NCBI GenBank assembly: GCA_958295865.1
Contig: CATQHF010000004.1
Coordinates: forward strand, 248,001 to 312,000
DNA from: an uncultured Dehalococcoidia bacterium
GTDB taxonomy: Bacteria; Chloroflexota; Dehalococcoidia; Lucifugimonadales; JADFKI01
Length of the DNA stretch: 64,000 nt
Reading direction: 5' to 3'
Below the pieces are notes generated by a model. That model saw nothing but the letters and a program-made list of their open reading frames with translations, had not been told where the DNA came from and searched no databases. Positions 27,895 to 37,042 of the stretch are shown here, piece after piece (the stretch's first letter is position 1; each line of letters starts with the position of its first letter). The translations under genes and the position numbers were made by a program.

Positions 27895-29817
27895 ATGCGA
27901 AGCGACGGGCGAAACGGAGACAACACGACCGGGCGCGGGCTGGGACGGCGCATCGTGAACGCTTTCGCGCCGTACTGGTTCAAGGTCTCCGTCGTGGGCG
28001 CGCTCATCCTGGTTACGGCGGGGCTGGGCGTGGTGAACCCGGTGCTCATCCGCGTCGTGTTCGACTCCGCGCTGTTCCCGCCGTCCGGCGCGCCCGACCT
28101 CAACCTGCTGTGGATAATCGTTGGGGTGATGGCGGCAATCACGGTGGCGACCGGCGGGCTTGGCATCGTGCAGACCTTCTACACCAACCAGGTTGGGCAG
28201 CGCGTAATGCGCGACCTGCGCGATCGGCTGTATGAGCACCTGCAAACGCTGTCCATCAGCTTCTTCACGGATACGCGAACGGGCGAGATACAGTCGCGCG
28301 TAGCGAACGATGTGGGCGGCGTGCAAAATGTTGTGTCCAGCACCGTATCCAATGTGCTCTCCAACAGCGTGATATTCATCAGCACGCTGATAGCCATGTT
28401 CGTCCTGTCATGGGAGCTGACGCTGGTATCCATGGGAACTGTGCCGATATTCGCGCTCATCTCCAAGTTCGTCGGAGCGCGGCGGCGCGCGGCGTCCTCG
28501 CGCACGCAGAAGGCGGCGGCAGAGGTCAGCGCCATCACCCAGGAGACGCTCTCCATATCCGGGATGATGCTGTCGAAGCTGTTCGGGCAGCAGGAACGCG
28601 AGATTCAGCGCTTTCATGAAGAGAACGAGCAGCTGGCAGACCTGACGCTGCAACAGCAGATGACGGGGCGGGCGTTCTTCACAATCGTTCAGGTGTTCTT
28701 CTCGCTGACGCCGGTGATAATATACCTCATCGCGGGCTACCTGCTGTCGGGCAGCGCGGCGTCGGGGCTGTCGGCAGGCACAATCGTAGCCTTCACGACG
28801 CTGCAAGCGCGGCTGTTCTTCCCCATCGGCAGCCTGCTGCAAGTGTCGGTTGAGCTTCAAGGGTCGCTGGCGCTGTTCGAGCGCATATTCGGCTACCTGG
28901 ACATCAAGCCGGAGATTGTGGACGCCGACGATGCCGTAGCGCTCACGCCCGAACGGGTTGCCGGCAAGATTACGCTCGACGATGTGCGCTTGCAGTACGG
29001 GTTGAGCGCCGAAGAGCATCTGAACGGCGTGGCTGCGAACGGCGCAGGGAAGCTCGCGCTGGACGGCGTGAGCCTGGAGATAGCGCCCGGCCAGCTCGCC
29101 GCGTTCGTGGGACCGAGCGGCGCGGGCAAGACGACTATCTCGTACCTCATACCGCGCCTGTACGATGTTACCGAGGGCGCGGTGAGGATTGACGATGTGG
29201 ATGTTCGCAATATACGGCTGGCATCGCTCGCGCGCCTGATAGGCTATGTGTCGCAGGAAAGCTACCTATTCCACGCCACGCTGCGGGACAACCTGCTCTA
29301 CGGCGACCCGGACGCTACCGAGGCGCAGATGCAGGCTGCCGCCAAAGCCGCGTTCATCCACGACCGCATCATGGAGTTCCCGGACGGCTACGATACCATC
29401 GTCGGCGAGCGGGGCTATCGCTTGTCGGGCGGCGAGCGGCAGCGGCTGTCCATCGCGCGGGTCATCCTGCACGACCCGCGCATCCTGATACTGGACGAGG
29501 CGACCTCGGCGCTGGACACGGCGAGCGAGCGCTATGTGCAGGCGGCACTGGAGCCGCTGATGAAGGAGCGCACCACCATCGCCATCGCGCACCGCCTATC
29601 CACGATAATGTCCGCCGATGTGATATTCAGCGTGGAGGACGGCCGCATCGCAGAGCATGGCACGCACGAAGAGCTGCTGGCGCGGGGCGGACTGTACGCG
29701 AGCCTGTATGACGAGCAGTTCGACGGCGGGCGCGTGGAATGCCGCTGCGAGGACGGCATCGTGCTGGTGAACGGCAGAGTGGTGGCGCAGATAGAAGGCG
29801 TGGGCGCGCCGGCGTAA
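27895..29817 (+). CDS. ABC exporter, fused membrane and ATPase domains
   Basis: A 640-residue half-transporter of the MsbA/MDR class. Six helices occur in about residues 20-320. The nucleotide-binding domain has Walker A GPSGAGKTT (from residue 406), the LSGGERQR signature (from 510) and ILILDEATSALD. It would form a homodimer exporting lipids or drugs. After the ATPase domain comes a short Cys-containing tail, CRCEDGIVLVNGRVVAQIE. The last 68 bp of the gene are repeated about 1.1 kb downstream beyond a Uma2 gene. Confidence 0.94.
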   Translation: MRSDGRNGDNTTGRGLGRRIVNAFAPYWFKVSVVGALILVTAGLGVVNPVLIRVVFDSALFPPSGAPDLNLLWIIVGVMAAITVATGGLGIVQTFYTNQVGQRVMRDLRDRLYEHLQTLSISFFTDTRTGEIQSRVANDVGGVQNVVSSTVSNVLSNSVIFISTLIAMFVLSWELTLVSMGTVPIFALISKFVGARRRAASSRTQKAAAEVSAITQETLSISGMMLSKLFGQQEREIQRFHEENEQLADLTLQQQMTGRAFFTIVQVFFSLTPVIIYLIAGYLLSGSAASGLSAGTIVAFTTLQARLFFPIGSLLQVSVELQGSLALFERIFGYLDIKPEIVDADDAVALTPERVAGKITLDDVRLQYGLSAEEHLNGVAANGAGKLALDGVSLEIAPGQLAAFVGPSGAGKTTISYLIPRLYDVTEGAVRIDDVDVRNIRLASLARLIGYVSQESYLFHATLRDNLLYGDPDATEAQMQAAAKAAFIHDRIMEFPDGYDTIVGERGYRLSGGERQRLSIARVILHDPRILILDEATSALDTASERYVQAALEPLMKERTTIAIAHRLSTIMSADVIFSVEDGRIAEHGTHEELLARGGLYASLYDEQFDGGRVECRCEDGIVLVNGRVVAQIEGVGAPA

Positions 29818-29823
29818 GGACGG
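29750..29823 (+). repeat. direct repeat, copy 1 (3' end of the ABC exporter gene)
   Basis: A 74-bp sequence covering the last codons and stop of the ABC gene. It reappears at 30849-30922 with only a few mismatches, offset 1099 bp. Confidence 0.9.
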
Positions 29824-29839
29824 ACTCGCGGGCGGCGCG

Positions 29840-30739
29840 TCAGCCGTCCAACCGACGGCGCAGGCGATTAAACTCATCGAGCATCTCGCGCTCACGCGCT
29901 TCAGCCGCCAGTCGCGCCTCGCGCTCACGTGTCTCTGCTGCCAACCGCGCTTCCCGCTCTGCATCGGCTTGCGCCTCTGCCGCCAATCGCGCCTCGCGCT
30001 CTGCATTGGCTTGCGCCTCTGCATCCAGCCGCGCTACCCGCTCCGCATCGGCTTGCGCCTCTGCCGCCAATCGCGCCTCGCGCTCACGCGCCTCTGCTAC
30101 CAGCCACACCTCGCGCTCGACCTCATACTTGTCTATCGTCCTGCCGGTTTCGGGGTCGAGCACATCGAACTCGTGTCCGTCCCAGTGGAACTCGACATCC
30201 AGCAGTTCGCTGTACGCCCTAACGGAACCGTCGTCATCGACTTGCAGCTCATACGGCTGATACTCGCCTTCAACCAGACGCTCACCCGCAAGCGGCTGCC
30301 CATAACGCTCGCCGCCCGTCGCGTCGAACCGCCAGTATTCGGTTACGCCCAACTCCGCATACAACTCGCGCTTGCGTCCCAAGTCATTCGACGCCGTGCT
30401 AGGCGATGCCACCTCCAGCGCAAAGTCGGGCGTTTTGCCCGTCTCCCATATCCAAAAGTTGGGCAGGTTCGCGCGGATGGCGTCATCGTCCACATCGAAG
30501 GCGATGAAAAAGTCGGGACCAACGCGCCGGTTGCCGTTACTTTCGTCGTAAGATATGAAGACTCGTCCGGAGCAGAACACATCGGAGCGGTCCTTGTAGC
30601 GCTCAAAAAGCAGATGTGAGATGCGCTGTATGGACAGGTCTTGCTCCATTCCGTCCTCCACTCGCTCCGGCTCCTCGTAGAAGATGTCGGGGAGTTTTCG
30701 ATCTACCCATGCGTTGGTCATTGTTCTGGTGGTTGCCAT
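29840..30739 (-). CDS. Uma2-family (DUF820) PD-(D/E)XK protein with coiled-coil tail
   Basis: Residues 1 to about 195 match Uma2: SHLLFERYKDRSDVFCSGRVFI, then the nuclease-like motifs VGPDFFIAFDV (Asp76) and FALEVASPST (Glu109). A C-terminal run of about 90 residues (203-292) repeats EREARLAAEAQAD-like units and should form a long coiled coil. Uma2 proteins are abundant in cyanobacteria and Chloroflexota and have no settled function. The gene is on the opposite strand to its neighbours and is bracketed by a duplicated piece of the ABC gene, which marks it as an insertion. The GTTTGC-side ribosome site GGAG precedes ATG 30739. Confidence 0.85.
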   Translation of the reverse strand: MATTRTMTNAWVDRKLPDIFYEEPERVEDGMEQDLSIQRISHLLFERYKDRSDVFCSGRVFISYDESNGNRRVGPDFFIAFDVDDDAIRANLPNFWIWETGKTPDFALEVASPSTASNDLGRKRELYAELGVTEYWRFDATGGERYGQPLAGERLVEGEYQPYELQVDDDGSVRAYSELLDVEFHWDGHEFDVLDPETGRTIDKYEVEREVWLVAEAREREARLAAEAQADAERVARLDAEAQANAEREARLAAEAQADAEREARLAAETREREARLAAEAREREMLDEFNRLRRRLDG

Positions 30740-30848
30740 AGCAAACTCCGTCGGGCTGCTGCTGGATCGCTGCCGCCTATTATAGCGCAGAACGACTGCC
30801 TTGCGGGGACTAGGGTAAGAGGTGATAATGGGAGGAAGTCAGTTTACA

Positions 30849-30922
30849 AGGACGGCATCGTGCTGGTGAACGGCAGAGTGGTGGCGCAGATAAAGAGCGT
30901 GGGCGCGCCGGCGTAAGGATGG
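30849..30922 (+). repeat. direct repeat, copy 2 (orphan 3' end of an ABC exporter gene)
   Basis: Still encodes GIVLVNGRVVAQIKSVGAPA and a stop, as a detached copy of the transporter C-terminus. No transporter body precedes it. Confidence 0.9.
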
Positions 30923-30987
30923 CGTTCAAATGAACATTAGACGTTGACATGTGTGGTGTATCTATTCAACACATCCCTGTTTGCCAA

Positions 30988-32934
30988 CTAAACGAACCTT
31001 ATGGCACGCGCGGTATCCGAACGGCCCGGAATTCGTGGCGGCCCCGGTTCAAACGAAACACGGAGACCTGGCCGGATGTCCTCCCATTTTACATCCTCCG
31101 GGAGTTCAGAGATATGGAAGAAATAGTCAGAACCGTCGTCGTCAGTAATGAATCCATATCGTCCCGGTTTAGCTGATTCTATCCTCCCTAGCAATCTTTG
31201 AGAGGTTGTAGATTGACTCAATTCCGGGACATACAGCAGAGCTTTGGGCAGAAACCTCCGTTGGGAATCAATGAAACCCAAAGTTTGCAGAGAGATGTCC
31301 GGTCGCTCCTTATACGGACTGCCCATAGATAATTTGGAGCGCACTTTTGCTACTAACTCCCTTGTGAGCGTAGTCGCAGGTCCAACGGACTTCAACGCCT
31401 GCAGCAATTCCGCAAGGAACTGTTCAACTTCCCTAGAAGACCGTACACGAAAACGGCCAGTGTCCCTTCGTCGCCCACCACCACGGGCACTAGGGCGGGT
31501 ATTGTAAATGATTCCTTTTTGGCGCAACTGCTCGTTCAATGCTCGAAAATCATCAATATCTACAAACCCTGCTACATTGATGATTTCATTCGTCGAAAGC
31601 AGATGGCCGTCTCGACCAAGCAGAACTACTCGCTGTTCGTTCTTTTCGAGGTCAAATTCCTTATAGCTTTCAAGCCATTCAATATCTTGACGGTTAAAGA
31701 TGGACTGTGAGCGAAGGGTAACTATGAAGTGCCCGTTGTCGGCAGTCAATTCAGGAGCTACTAATTCCGAATCGCGCATGGCGTCGAACATGCGAAGAAT
31801 ACCTTCTCCCATCTCACGCATAAAGCCTAGTTCCCTCAAAGTTCTCGCTATGAGAACATTCCGAGTTTCGTGGACGCGAGCTAAGCTTTTCAGTTGTTCA
31901 AGTGAAATGGTGGACAAAAGGCCGCCAGGACTTTGGAAATCCATGCGATCGTCATACACGAAAACTTCGACGAGGCTACCCTCGCGCGAGTAATCTCGAT
32001 GAGCGATTGCATTCACTAACGCTTCCCTACAAGCAGATTCCGGATAGATTAGGCTTTCCCGAAACAGCCCAGTCGACTGAAACCGTGTCCTAGCCAGATA
32101 TGGACGGAGAGCATCCCAGGCATCCTCAACCAACTTGGGAATGGGGCGTACAACCCTGTCATCCTGAATGACATTGTAGTTTTCCCCTGTGCCTAGCTCA
32201 GTACCTCGAATTCTGACAATGCGAACTTCACAACGCGGATACCAGCGTGTTATGTCTTGAGCGAATAGCAACAAGGCAGCTTTCCTATATCGCAGACCGA
32301 CTGCTCCGTATTCCGCTAAACCCAAGTACTGAAGCAACTTCTCTGGAGAAAATCCGGGCGCGATTTGATCCGCCACGTATGTCAGGAGTTCAACATCCAT
32401 ATCGCTGACGCTAACCCCGTCAACAAACGCTCTATCATATTCACGAGAAGAGCTTTCTTCTCTGGCTGCCATTATCCTTTCAGCGGCGACGGGCCTGTTC
32501 TCTTTATCAAACCTTCGCAGACATCGACCATCCGATGTCAGGTGGACCCTATCGATGCTCTTGGTGACAGAGAAGTAAATGACTCGTTTCTCTTCCAGAA
32601 CTATGTCGCCGATTACCGGCGGAGGGAGCGGGTTGTCACGATGTACATACTCTCGATGCGCGCGCTTTATCACTTCGACCAATTCATCTTTGTGAGGAAC
32701 TCCACTGATAATCCCGTCATCCTCTACCCCTACGAAGAGTTCGCCACCGTCGGCATTGGCGAAGGATACAAGTGCCTCACCAATGTCTCTGCACACCTCT
32801 TTCACATTACGCGGAAAGAAGTCGCCCTTGCGATTGCGTTCACAAGCGCTTTTGAACTCTCGGAAATGGCTTTCTCCGACTTCAATTCCTATGGCAATGC
32901 GATCTTCTAATCGCAAAATCTCGTCAGACGCCAC
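30988..32934 (-). CDS. Schlafen AlbA_2 / HATPase protein fused to a cold-shock domain
   Basis: The 648-residue product has an AlbA_2 divergent nucleic-acid-binding domain (about 20-150; REFKSACERN, FANADGGELFVGVEDDG). A GHKL-type ATPase module follows (about 290-420; ACREALVNAIAHRDYS), then a wHTH-like middle, and a clear cold-shock domain at 583-648 (GRYGFITDDDGSDYFFHIS). AlbA_2/ATPase proteins are often annotated as transcriptional regulators and appear in defence islands; the added RNA-binding CSD points to RNA. Base composition is visibly less GC-rich than its neighbours. GTG start at 32934. An IS lies immediately upstream. Confidence 0.82.
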   Translation of the reverse strand: MASDEILRLEDRIAIGIEVGESHFREFKSACERNRKGDFFPRNVKEVCRDIGEALVSFANADGGELFVGVEDDGIISGVPHKDELVEVIKRAHREYVHRDNPLPPPVIGDIVLEEKRVIYFSVTKSIDRVHLTSDGRCLRRFDKENRPVAAERIMAAREESSSREYDRAFVDGVSVSDMDVELLTYVADQIAPGFSPEKLLQYLGLAEYGAVGLRYRKAALLLFAQDITRWYPRCEVRIVRIRGTELGTGENYNVIQDDRVVRPIPKLVEDAWDALRPYLARTRFQSTGLFRESLIYPESACREALVNAIAHRDYSREGSLVEVFVYDDRMDFQSPGGLLSTISLEQLKSLARVHETRNVLIARTLRELGFMREMGEGILRMFDAMRDSELVAPELTADNGHFIVTLRSQSIFNRQDIEWLESYKEFDLEKNEQRVVLLGRDGHLLSTNEIINVAGFVDIDDFRALNEQLRQKGIIYNTRPSARGGGRRRDTGRFRVRSSREVEQFLAELLQALKSVGPATTLTRELVAKVRSKLSMGSPYKERPDISLQTLGFIDSQRRFLPKALLYVPELSQSTTSQRLLGRIESAKPGRYGFITDDDGSDYFFHISELPEDVKWEDIRPGLRVSFEPGPPRIPGRSDTARAIRFV

Positions 32935-33052
32935 GACAGATTATTCCTATCAAAAGTAAGGCGTACTAAAAGCCTTAAGTCCTGCCATCAATTAGATTCA
33001 CCCAATTCTAACATGCACATGCACTTCATTTCACTAAGCACCTACACATTTC

Positions 33053-34257
33053 CAGGACAATCGCATCTAAAATCAATTTTGAGAAAGGGTGTAGCATAGA
33101 GTTCATTCTCTGACAGGAGTGCAGACATGAACGGCGCATCCACCTCTTTGACAGAACAGTTCTCGCATTTGAAAGACCCGCGAGTTGACAGGACGAAGCG
33201 GCACAAGCTCACAGATGTGATAGCTATCGCAATCTGCGCGGTGATTTGCGGCGCGAACGGCTGGACGGATGTGGAACTGTTCGGCAAGTCCAAGCGGGAC
33301 TGGCTGGAAGCCTTCTTGGAACTGCCCAACGGCATACCGTCTCACGACACATTCGGGCGAGTGTTCGCAATGCTGGACGCAGAGGAGTTCGAGCGCTGCT
33401 TCATGAACTGGGTAAGCGCGGTGAGCGAGTTGGCTGAGGGTGAGGTGGTCGCCATAGACGGCAAGACATTGAGGCGTTCCTGGGACAGAGGCGTCGGCAA
33501 GTCTGCGCTGCACTTGGTGAGTGCGTGGGCATCGGCGAACCGGCTTGTACTGGGGCAGCAGAAGGTAGAGGGGCATTCCAACGAGATAACGGCGATACCT
33601 GAGTTGCTGCGTAGTTTGGATGTGTCGGGCTGCGTGGTAACGATAGACGCGATGGGCTGCCAGAAGAAGGTGGCGCAGGCGATAGTGGAGCAAGAAGCGG
33701 ACTATGCGCTTGCGCTCAAGGGGAATCAGCGTGAGTTGCATGAGGATGTGAAGGACACCTTTGAGCAGTGGGATGGAAGCGCAGGCGACTTCTATGAGAA
33801 GGTGGAGAAGTCTCACGGGCGAGAGACACGTCGTTGTTGGAGCGTAACGGATAGGGAGTGCATAGAGTATCTTGATGACAAGGGGGAGTGGCAGGGCTTG
33901 TCCGGGGTGGTGATGGTGGAGAGTGAGCGAGTGATAGAGGGAGTGGCGTCAAGTCGGAGGCGCTACTACATAAGCAGCCTGAGCGCGGATGCTAAGACAC
34001 TGCTTGAGGCTTCGCGCTCGCACTGGGGTATAGAGAACTCGATGCACTGGGTACTGGATATGGGCTTTCGTGAGGATGAGAGTCGAGCCAGGAAGGGGAA
34101 CTCTGCGGAGAACCTGTCGATACTGAGGCGAATGGCGATGAACCTGTTGAGGTGGGACAAAAGCGTGAAGGTAGGCATAGAAGCCAAGCGCAAGAGAGCG
34201 GGCTGGGATGAAAAGTATCTGCTGAAAATCCTCACTCAATAAGATGCGATTGCCCTG
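33053..34257 (+). mobile_element. ISAs1-family insertion sequence (about 1.2 kb)
   Basis: Terminal inverted repeats CAGG(A/G)CAATCGCATCT are at 33053-33068 and, inverted, at 34242-34257, with one transposase between. No matching target duplication is evident (the flanks differ), suggesting age or a flank rearrangement. On the right it abuts a fragment of a family A repeat (34270-34300). Confidence 0.9.
33127..34242 (+). CDS. ISAs1-family transposase
   Basis: The 371-residue transposase is intact. The N-terminal DRTKRHKLTDVIAIAICAVICGA is typical of the family, as are the DDE segments VVAIDGKTLRRS, VVTIDAMGCQKK and RSHWGIENSMHWVLDMGFREDESR. Its stop codon overlaps the right inverted repeat. 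An AGGAG site precedes the ATG. No frameshift is seen, so the element may still be active. Confidence 0.96.
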   Translation: MNGASTSLTEQFSHLKDPRVDRTKRHKLTDVIAIAICAVICGANGWTDVELFGKSKRDWLEAFLELPNGIPSHDTFGRVFAMLDAEEFERCFMNWVSAVSELAEGEVVAIDGKTLRRSWDRGVGKSALHLVSAWASANRLVLGQQKVEGHSNEITAIPELLRSLDVSGCVVTIDAMGCQKKVAQAIVEQEADYALALKGNQRELHEDVKDTFEQWDGSAGDFYEKVEKSHGRETRRCWSVTDRECIEYLDDKGEWQGLSGVVMVESERVIEGVASSRRRYYISSLSADAKTLLEASRSHWGIENSMHWVLDMGFREDESRARKGNSAENLSILRRMAMNLLRWDKSVKVGIEAKRKRAGWDEKYLLKILTQ

Positions 34258-34353
34258 CGGGTGAGCGGGCGGGAATGACGCAAATGCCCGCACAACCTAG
34301 GCACGGCATGCTAACCGAGAGGTGTCAGCAGTCGTGAGAGATGGTTCATGGCG

Positions 34354-35505
34354 CTACCCGGACACTCCATCTAGCCTACGCTCCGCCGTGGCGCAGTATT
34401 CGGGCGCTATGTCTATCCCCAGATACCGCCTGTTGTTGCGCCGCGCCGCCACGCATGTCGTTCCGACGCCGGCGAATGGGTCGAGTATGATGTCGTTGCG
34501 GAAGCTGAACAGCAGCATAACGCGCCTTGCCAGCTCCTCGGGGAACATCGCGGGATGGTCGAATTCGCGCATGCGGCGTTCAGGCGCTATCGACCATTTC
34601 GCCGTCACCCAGTTTTTGAACGAATCGGCGTCTATATCGGCATCCGCGGACTTTCCTTGCTTCTTCAAGTTCCCCTTGCAAAAGACTTCCACGAACTCCC
34701 ATGTATATTTCAAGTATGGGCTGGACGGGCTTTTCCAGCTTCCCCAAGCGGTGTACTTGCAGTTGTAGTTGTTCTTTTCCCACAGGATTTCGCCCTTCCA
34801 AATCAGCCGCTTCTTCATGAAGTAGTTGGAGATGATGTGATGGCTGGGGATGTAGTCGGAGAACAGCGGCTGCACATTGACGATTATCCGTCCGCCGTAT
34901 TTGAGAACTCGGATGCACTCGTCGAAGACGCTGAACAACTTCGAGAAATATGCCTCCCAATCGTGGGCGTCGTCCGATTCCTGATAGCCTAGCCCGAAGT
35001 TGTAGGGCGGGGATGTGAACACCAAGTCGATACAGTTGTCGGGCAGCCGCTTCAAGACTGTTTCGCTGTCGCCGCAGACGATTCGGTCTGCGAACTCCGG
35101 CGGCAGTGCGCCGGACGGCTTAGCGAAATCGTGGTCGTTGGCGTAGTAGTGCTTGCCGCGTCGTTGTTCCTTGAGTTTGCGGTCAACGACTTTGCGCTCG
35201 CTGTTATAGCCCACATACAAGCGCTTGCTGCCGTTGATGCCGTAGCTCTTGACGCTCTCGACGGCTCGCAGTATCTCGGACATCGCCGCTTCATTGCCAT
35301 ACTCTTGGGACACCCTGCCAACGGCTTCCGACAGGTCGTTCAGATTGACTTGGCGAAGCCAGACATCCATTTCGTCCTCGGAGTTGGTGACGAAAAAGTC
35401 GTCCGGGTTGAAATGGCTGTTAAGCGCGCTGACCGCTTCGCTTGCGTTCGCGCCCAGCGAACCGTTGGCGTTGAGTTTGATATGCTTGTATTTGCTTGTA
35501 GCCAT
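34354..35505 (-). CDS. site-specific DNA methyltransferase (class beta), orphan
   Basis: A 383-residue SAM-dependent DNA methyltransferase. Catalytic motif TSPPY is at 164-168, before the SAM motif DPFAGVGTT (about 347), i.e. the permuted beta order. TSPPY suggests N4-cytosine methylation, though N6-adenine members exist. An N-terminal helical region of about 135 residues without a known domain precedes it. The neighbours are an IS and an MFS gene, so it has no restriction partner; an epigenetic role or remnant of a lost system is possible. Confidence 0.9.
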   Translation of the reverse strand: MATSKYKHIKLNANGSLGANASEAVSALNSHFNPDDFFVTNSEDEMDVWLRQVNLNDLSEAVGRVSQEYGNEAAMSEILRAVESVKSYGINGSKRLYVGYNSERKVVDRKLKEQRRGKHYYANDHDFAKPSGALPPEFADRIVCGDSETVLKRLPDNCIDLVFTSPPYNFGLGYQESDDAHDWEAYFSKLFSVFDECIRVLKYGGRIIVNVQPLFSDYIPSHHIISNYFMKKRLIWKGEILWEKNNYNCKYTAWGSWKSPSSPYLKYTWEFVEVFCKGNLKKQGKSADADIDADSFKNWVTAKWSIAPERRMREFDHPAMFPEELARRVMLLFSFRNDIILDPFAGVGTTCVAARRNNRRYLGIDIAPEYCATAERRLDGVSG

Positions 35506-35621
35506 AGCGCATCCTGAATAGATGTTCGTATGCTTTGGTATGATAGGGTAATCGGGGCATGGATGTCAATTGCCGTATCGCATCCGAAAGCGCCGATTTT
35601 GAAGCGGCATCGCGCTCATCG

Positions 35622-36953
35622 CTATCGCCTTCCCCGCACCTGCCCAAGCGTCAGTATCATCGGAATGGCTATCAGCACGCTGAACGCCATCAGCGCGAAG
35701 GGTTCGCGGTAGTTGCCGCGTATGTCGAATATCCAGCCGACCAGCACGGGCGCGATTACGCCGAATACCGCGCTTGTGGTCATGAGCGTGCCCATGATGG
35801 AGCCGTAGTGCCGCCTGCCGAACAGGTCGGCTATGAGCGCGAAGCGCACGGGGATGGATGCGCCGAAGCCCACGCCCCAGGTTACCACGAATATCGCCAG
35901 GTGCCATATCTCCGAGCTGAAGGCGAACGCTATCGTTCCGACGAACTGCAATAGCAGCGCGACGGCGATGACCTGGCGCTTGTCCAGTCGGTCGCCGAGG
36001 TAGCCGCTGCCGAGCCGCCCGGCTACGCTGAATATGGATACGCCAAGGATGGCGAAGCCCGCTACGCCTCTGCTCATGCCGAAGCTGGTGATTGCGGGTA
36101 TCTGGTGTATCGACGCGGATATGACCATGCCCGATACGCCCATCGCAATGGCGAGCTGCCAGAATACGCGGCTTCTGAGCGCCTGCCATGTGGTGACCGT
36201 TACCTCGCCGGAAAGGGCGGATGTGCGCCCGGACGCGCTCGCGGGCTGCGCGTCGTCGGGCTGCGCCCTGCCGTCGGGCAGCATGCCGTAGTCCTCGGGG
36301 CGGCTCTTCATCGTGAAGGACACGGGGACGCCCACGACCAGATAGCCGATGCCCACGACGACCAGCGCGGTGCGCCAGTCCGCGGTGGCGATGAGCCAGA
36401 TTACCACGGGCACCAGCACTCCCCCGATGCCCGAGCCTGCCATCGTGAACGACAGCGCCTTCGACCTGTTCTCCACGAACCAGTTGGCGACGGTGGTGGT
36501 TACTACTAGGAATGTGCCGAAGGACAGCCCAAGGGTGAGCACGAGGAACGCCGCGTAGAACTGCCAAAGCTCCTGAATCATGCTGAGCAGGACGAAGCCG
36601 AGCGTGGTCAGGACGGTGCCGAATAGCATCACATTTCGGGGGCCGAACTTGTCTATGAACCAGCCGATGAAGGGCGATACCGCGCCTGATTCGGTGCGCT
36701 GGAGCGACATCGCGCCGGCGGTAAGGGCGCGCCCCCATCCGAACTGCTCCACGATGGGGTCGAAGAATGCGCCGAAGCCCTGCCAGAAAGTGCCGGATGT
36801 GTACGCTTGGCTGACGGATCCCGCAACCACAATCCACCAGCCATAGAACAGTCTTTTCTCTGTGGGCTGAGATGATGACGCCGCGCTGCTCGGCGTGTCT
36901 GCTGATGCGGATGGCTGCGATTTGGCGCCTGTGCGACGGCGAAACCTGTACAA
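35622..36953 (-). CDS. MFS transporter, oxalate/formate or monocarboxylate-like
   Basis: A 12-TM transporter of 443 residues with an RLFYGWWIVVAGSVSQAYTSGTFW start to the first helix and motif-A-like GYLGDRLDKR at mid-protein, as in OFA/MCT carriers for organic acids. No legal ATG precedes the first helix. The proposed TTG at 36953 has GGAG 6 nt upstream and lies about 60 bp past a good promoter; frames extended to 37190 read through repeat DNA. Substrate unknown. Confidence 0.85.
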   Translation of the reverse strand: MYRFRRRTGAKSQPSASADTPSSAASSSQPTEKRLFYGWWIVVAGSVSQAYTSGTFWQGFGAFFDPIVEQFGWGRALTAGAMSLQRTESGAVSPFIGWFIDKFGPRNVMLFGTVLTTLGFVLLSMIQELWQFYAAFLVLTLGLSFGTFLVVTTTVANWFVENRSKALSFTMAGSGIGGVLVPVVIWLIATADWRTALVVVGIGYLVVGVPVSFTMKSRPEDYGMLPDGRAQPDDAQPASASGRTSALSGEVTVTTWQALRSRVFWQLAIAMGVSGMVISASIHQIPAITSFGMSRGVAGFAILGVSIFSVAGRLGSGYLGDRLDKRQVIAVALLLQFVGTIAFAFSSEIWHLAIFVVTWGVGFGASIPVRFALIADLFGRRHYGSIMGTLMTTSAVFGVIAPVLVGWIFDIRGNYREPFALMAFSVLIAIPMILTLGQVRGRR

Positions 36954-37014
36954 AATATCTCCATCGAGGCGCGCTCGTAATGATGCAGTGGGATTTGTGA
37001 ATTGGCTTTCACAT

Positions 37015-37042
37015 TTTATAACTGCGAGATTTGCGCTGTAAA
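37015..37042 (-). promoter_or_regulatory. promoter for the MFS gene
   Basis: Minus-strand TTTACA (37042-37037), 16 bp, TATAAA (37020-37015). Confidence 0.55.

Noticed and set aside
31040..31080. A tRNA-like GGTTCAAA segment
   Set aside because: It lies in the cold-shock-domain codons of the Schlafen-type gene, and no acceptor or anticodon stem can be formed around it.
34258..34300. A target-site duplication for the ISAs1 element
   Set aside because: Left and right flanks share no 8-10 bp direct repeat; the right flank is a fragment of a family A repeat.
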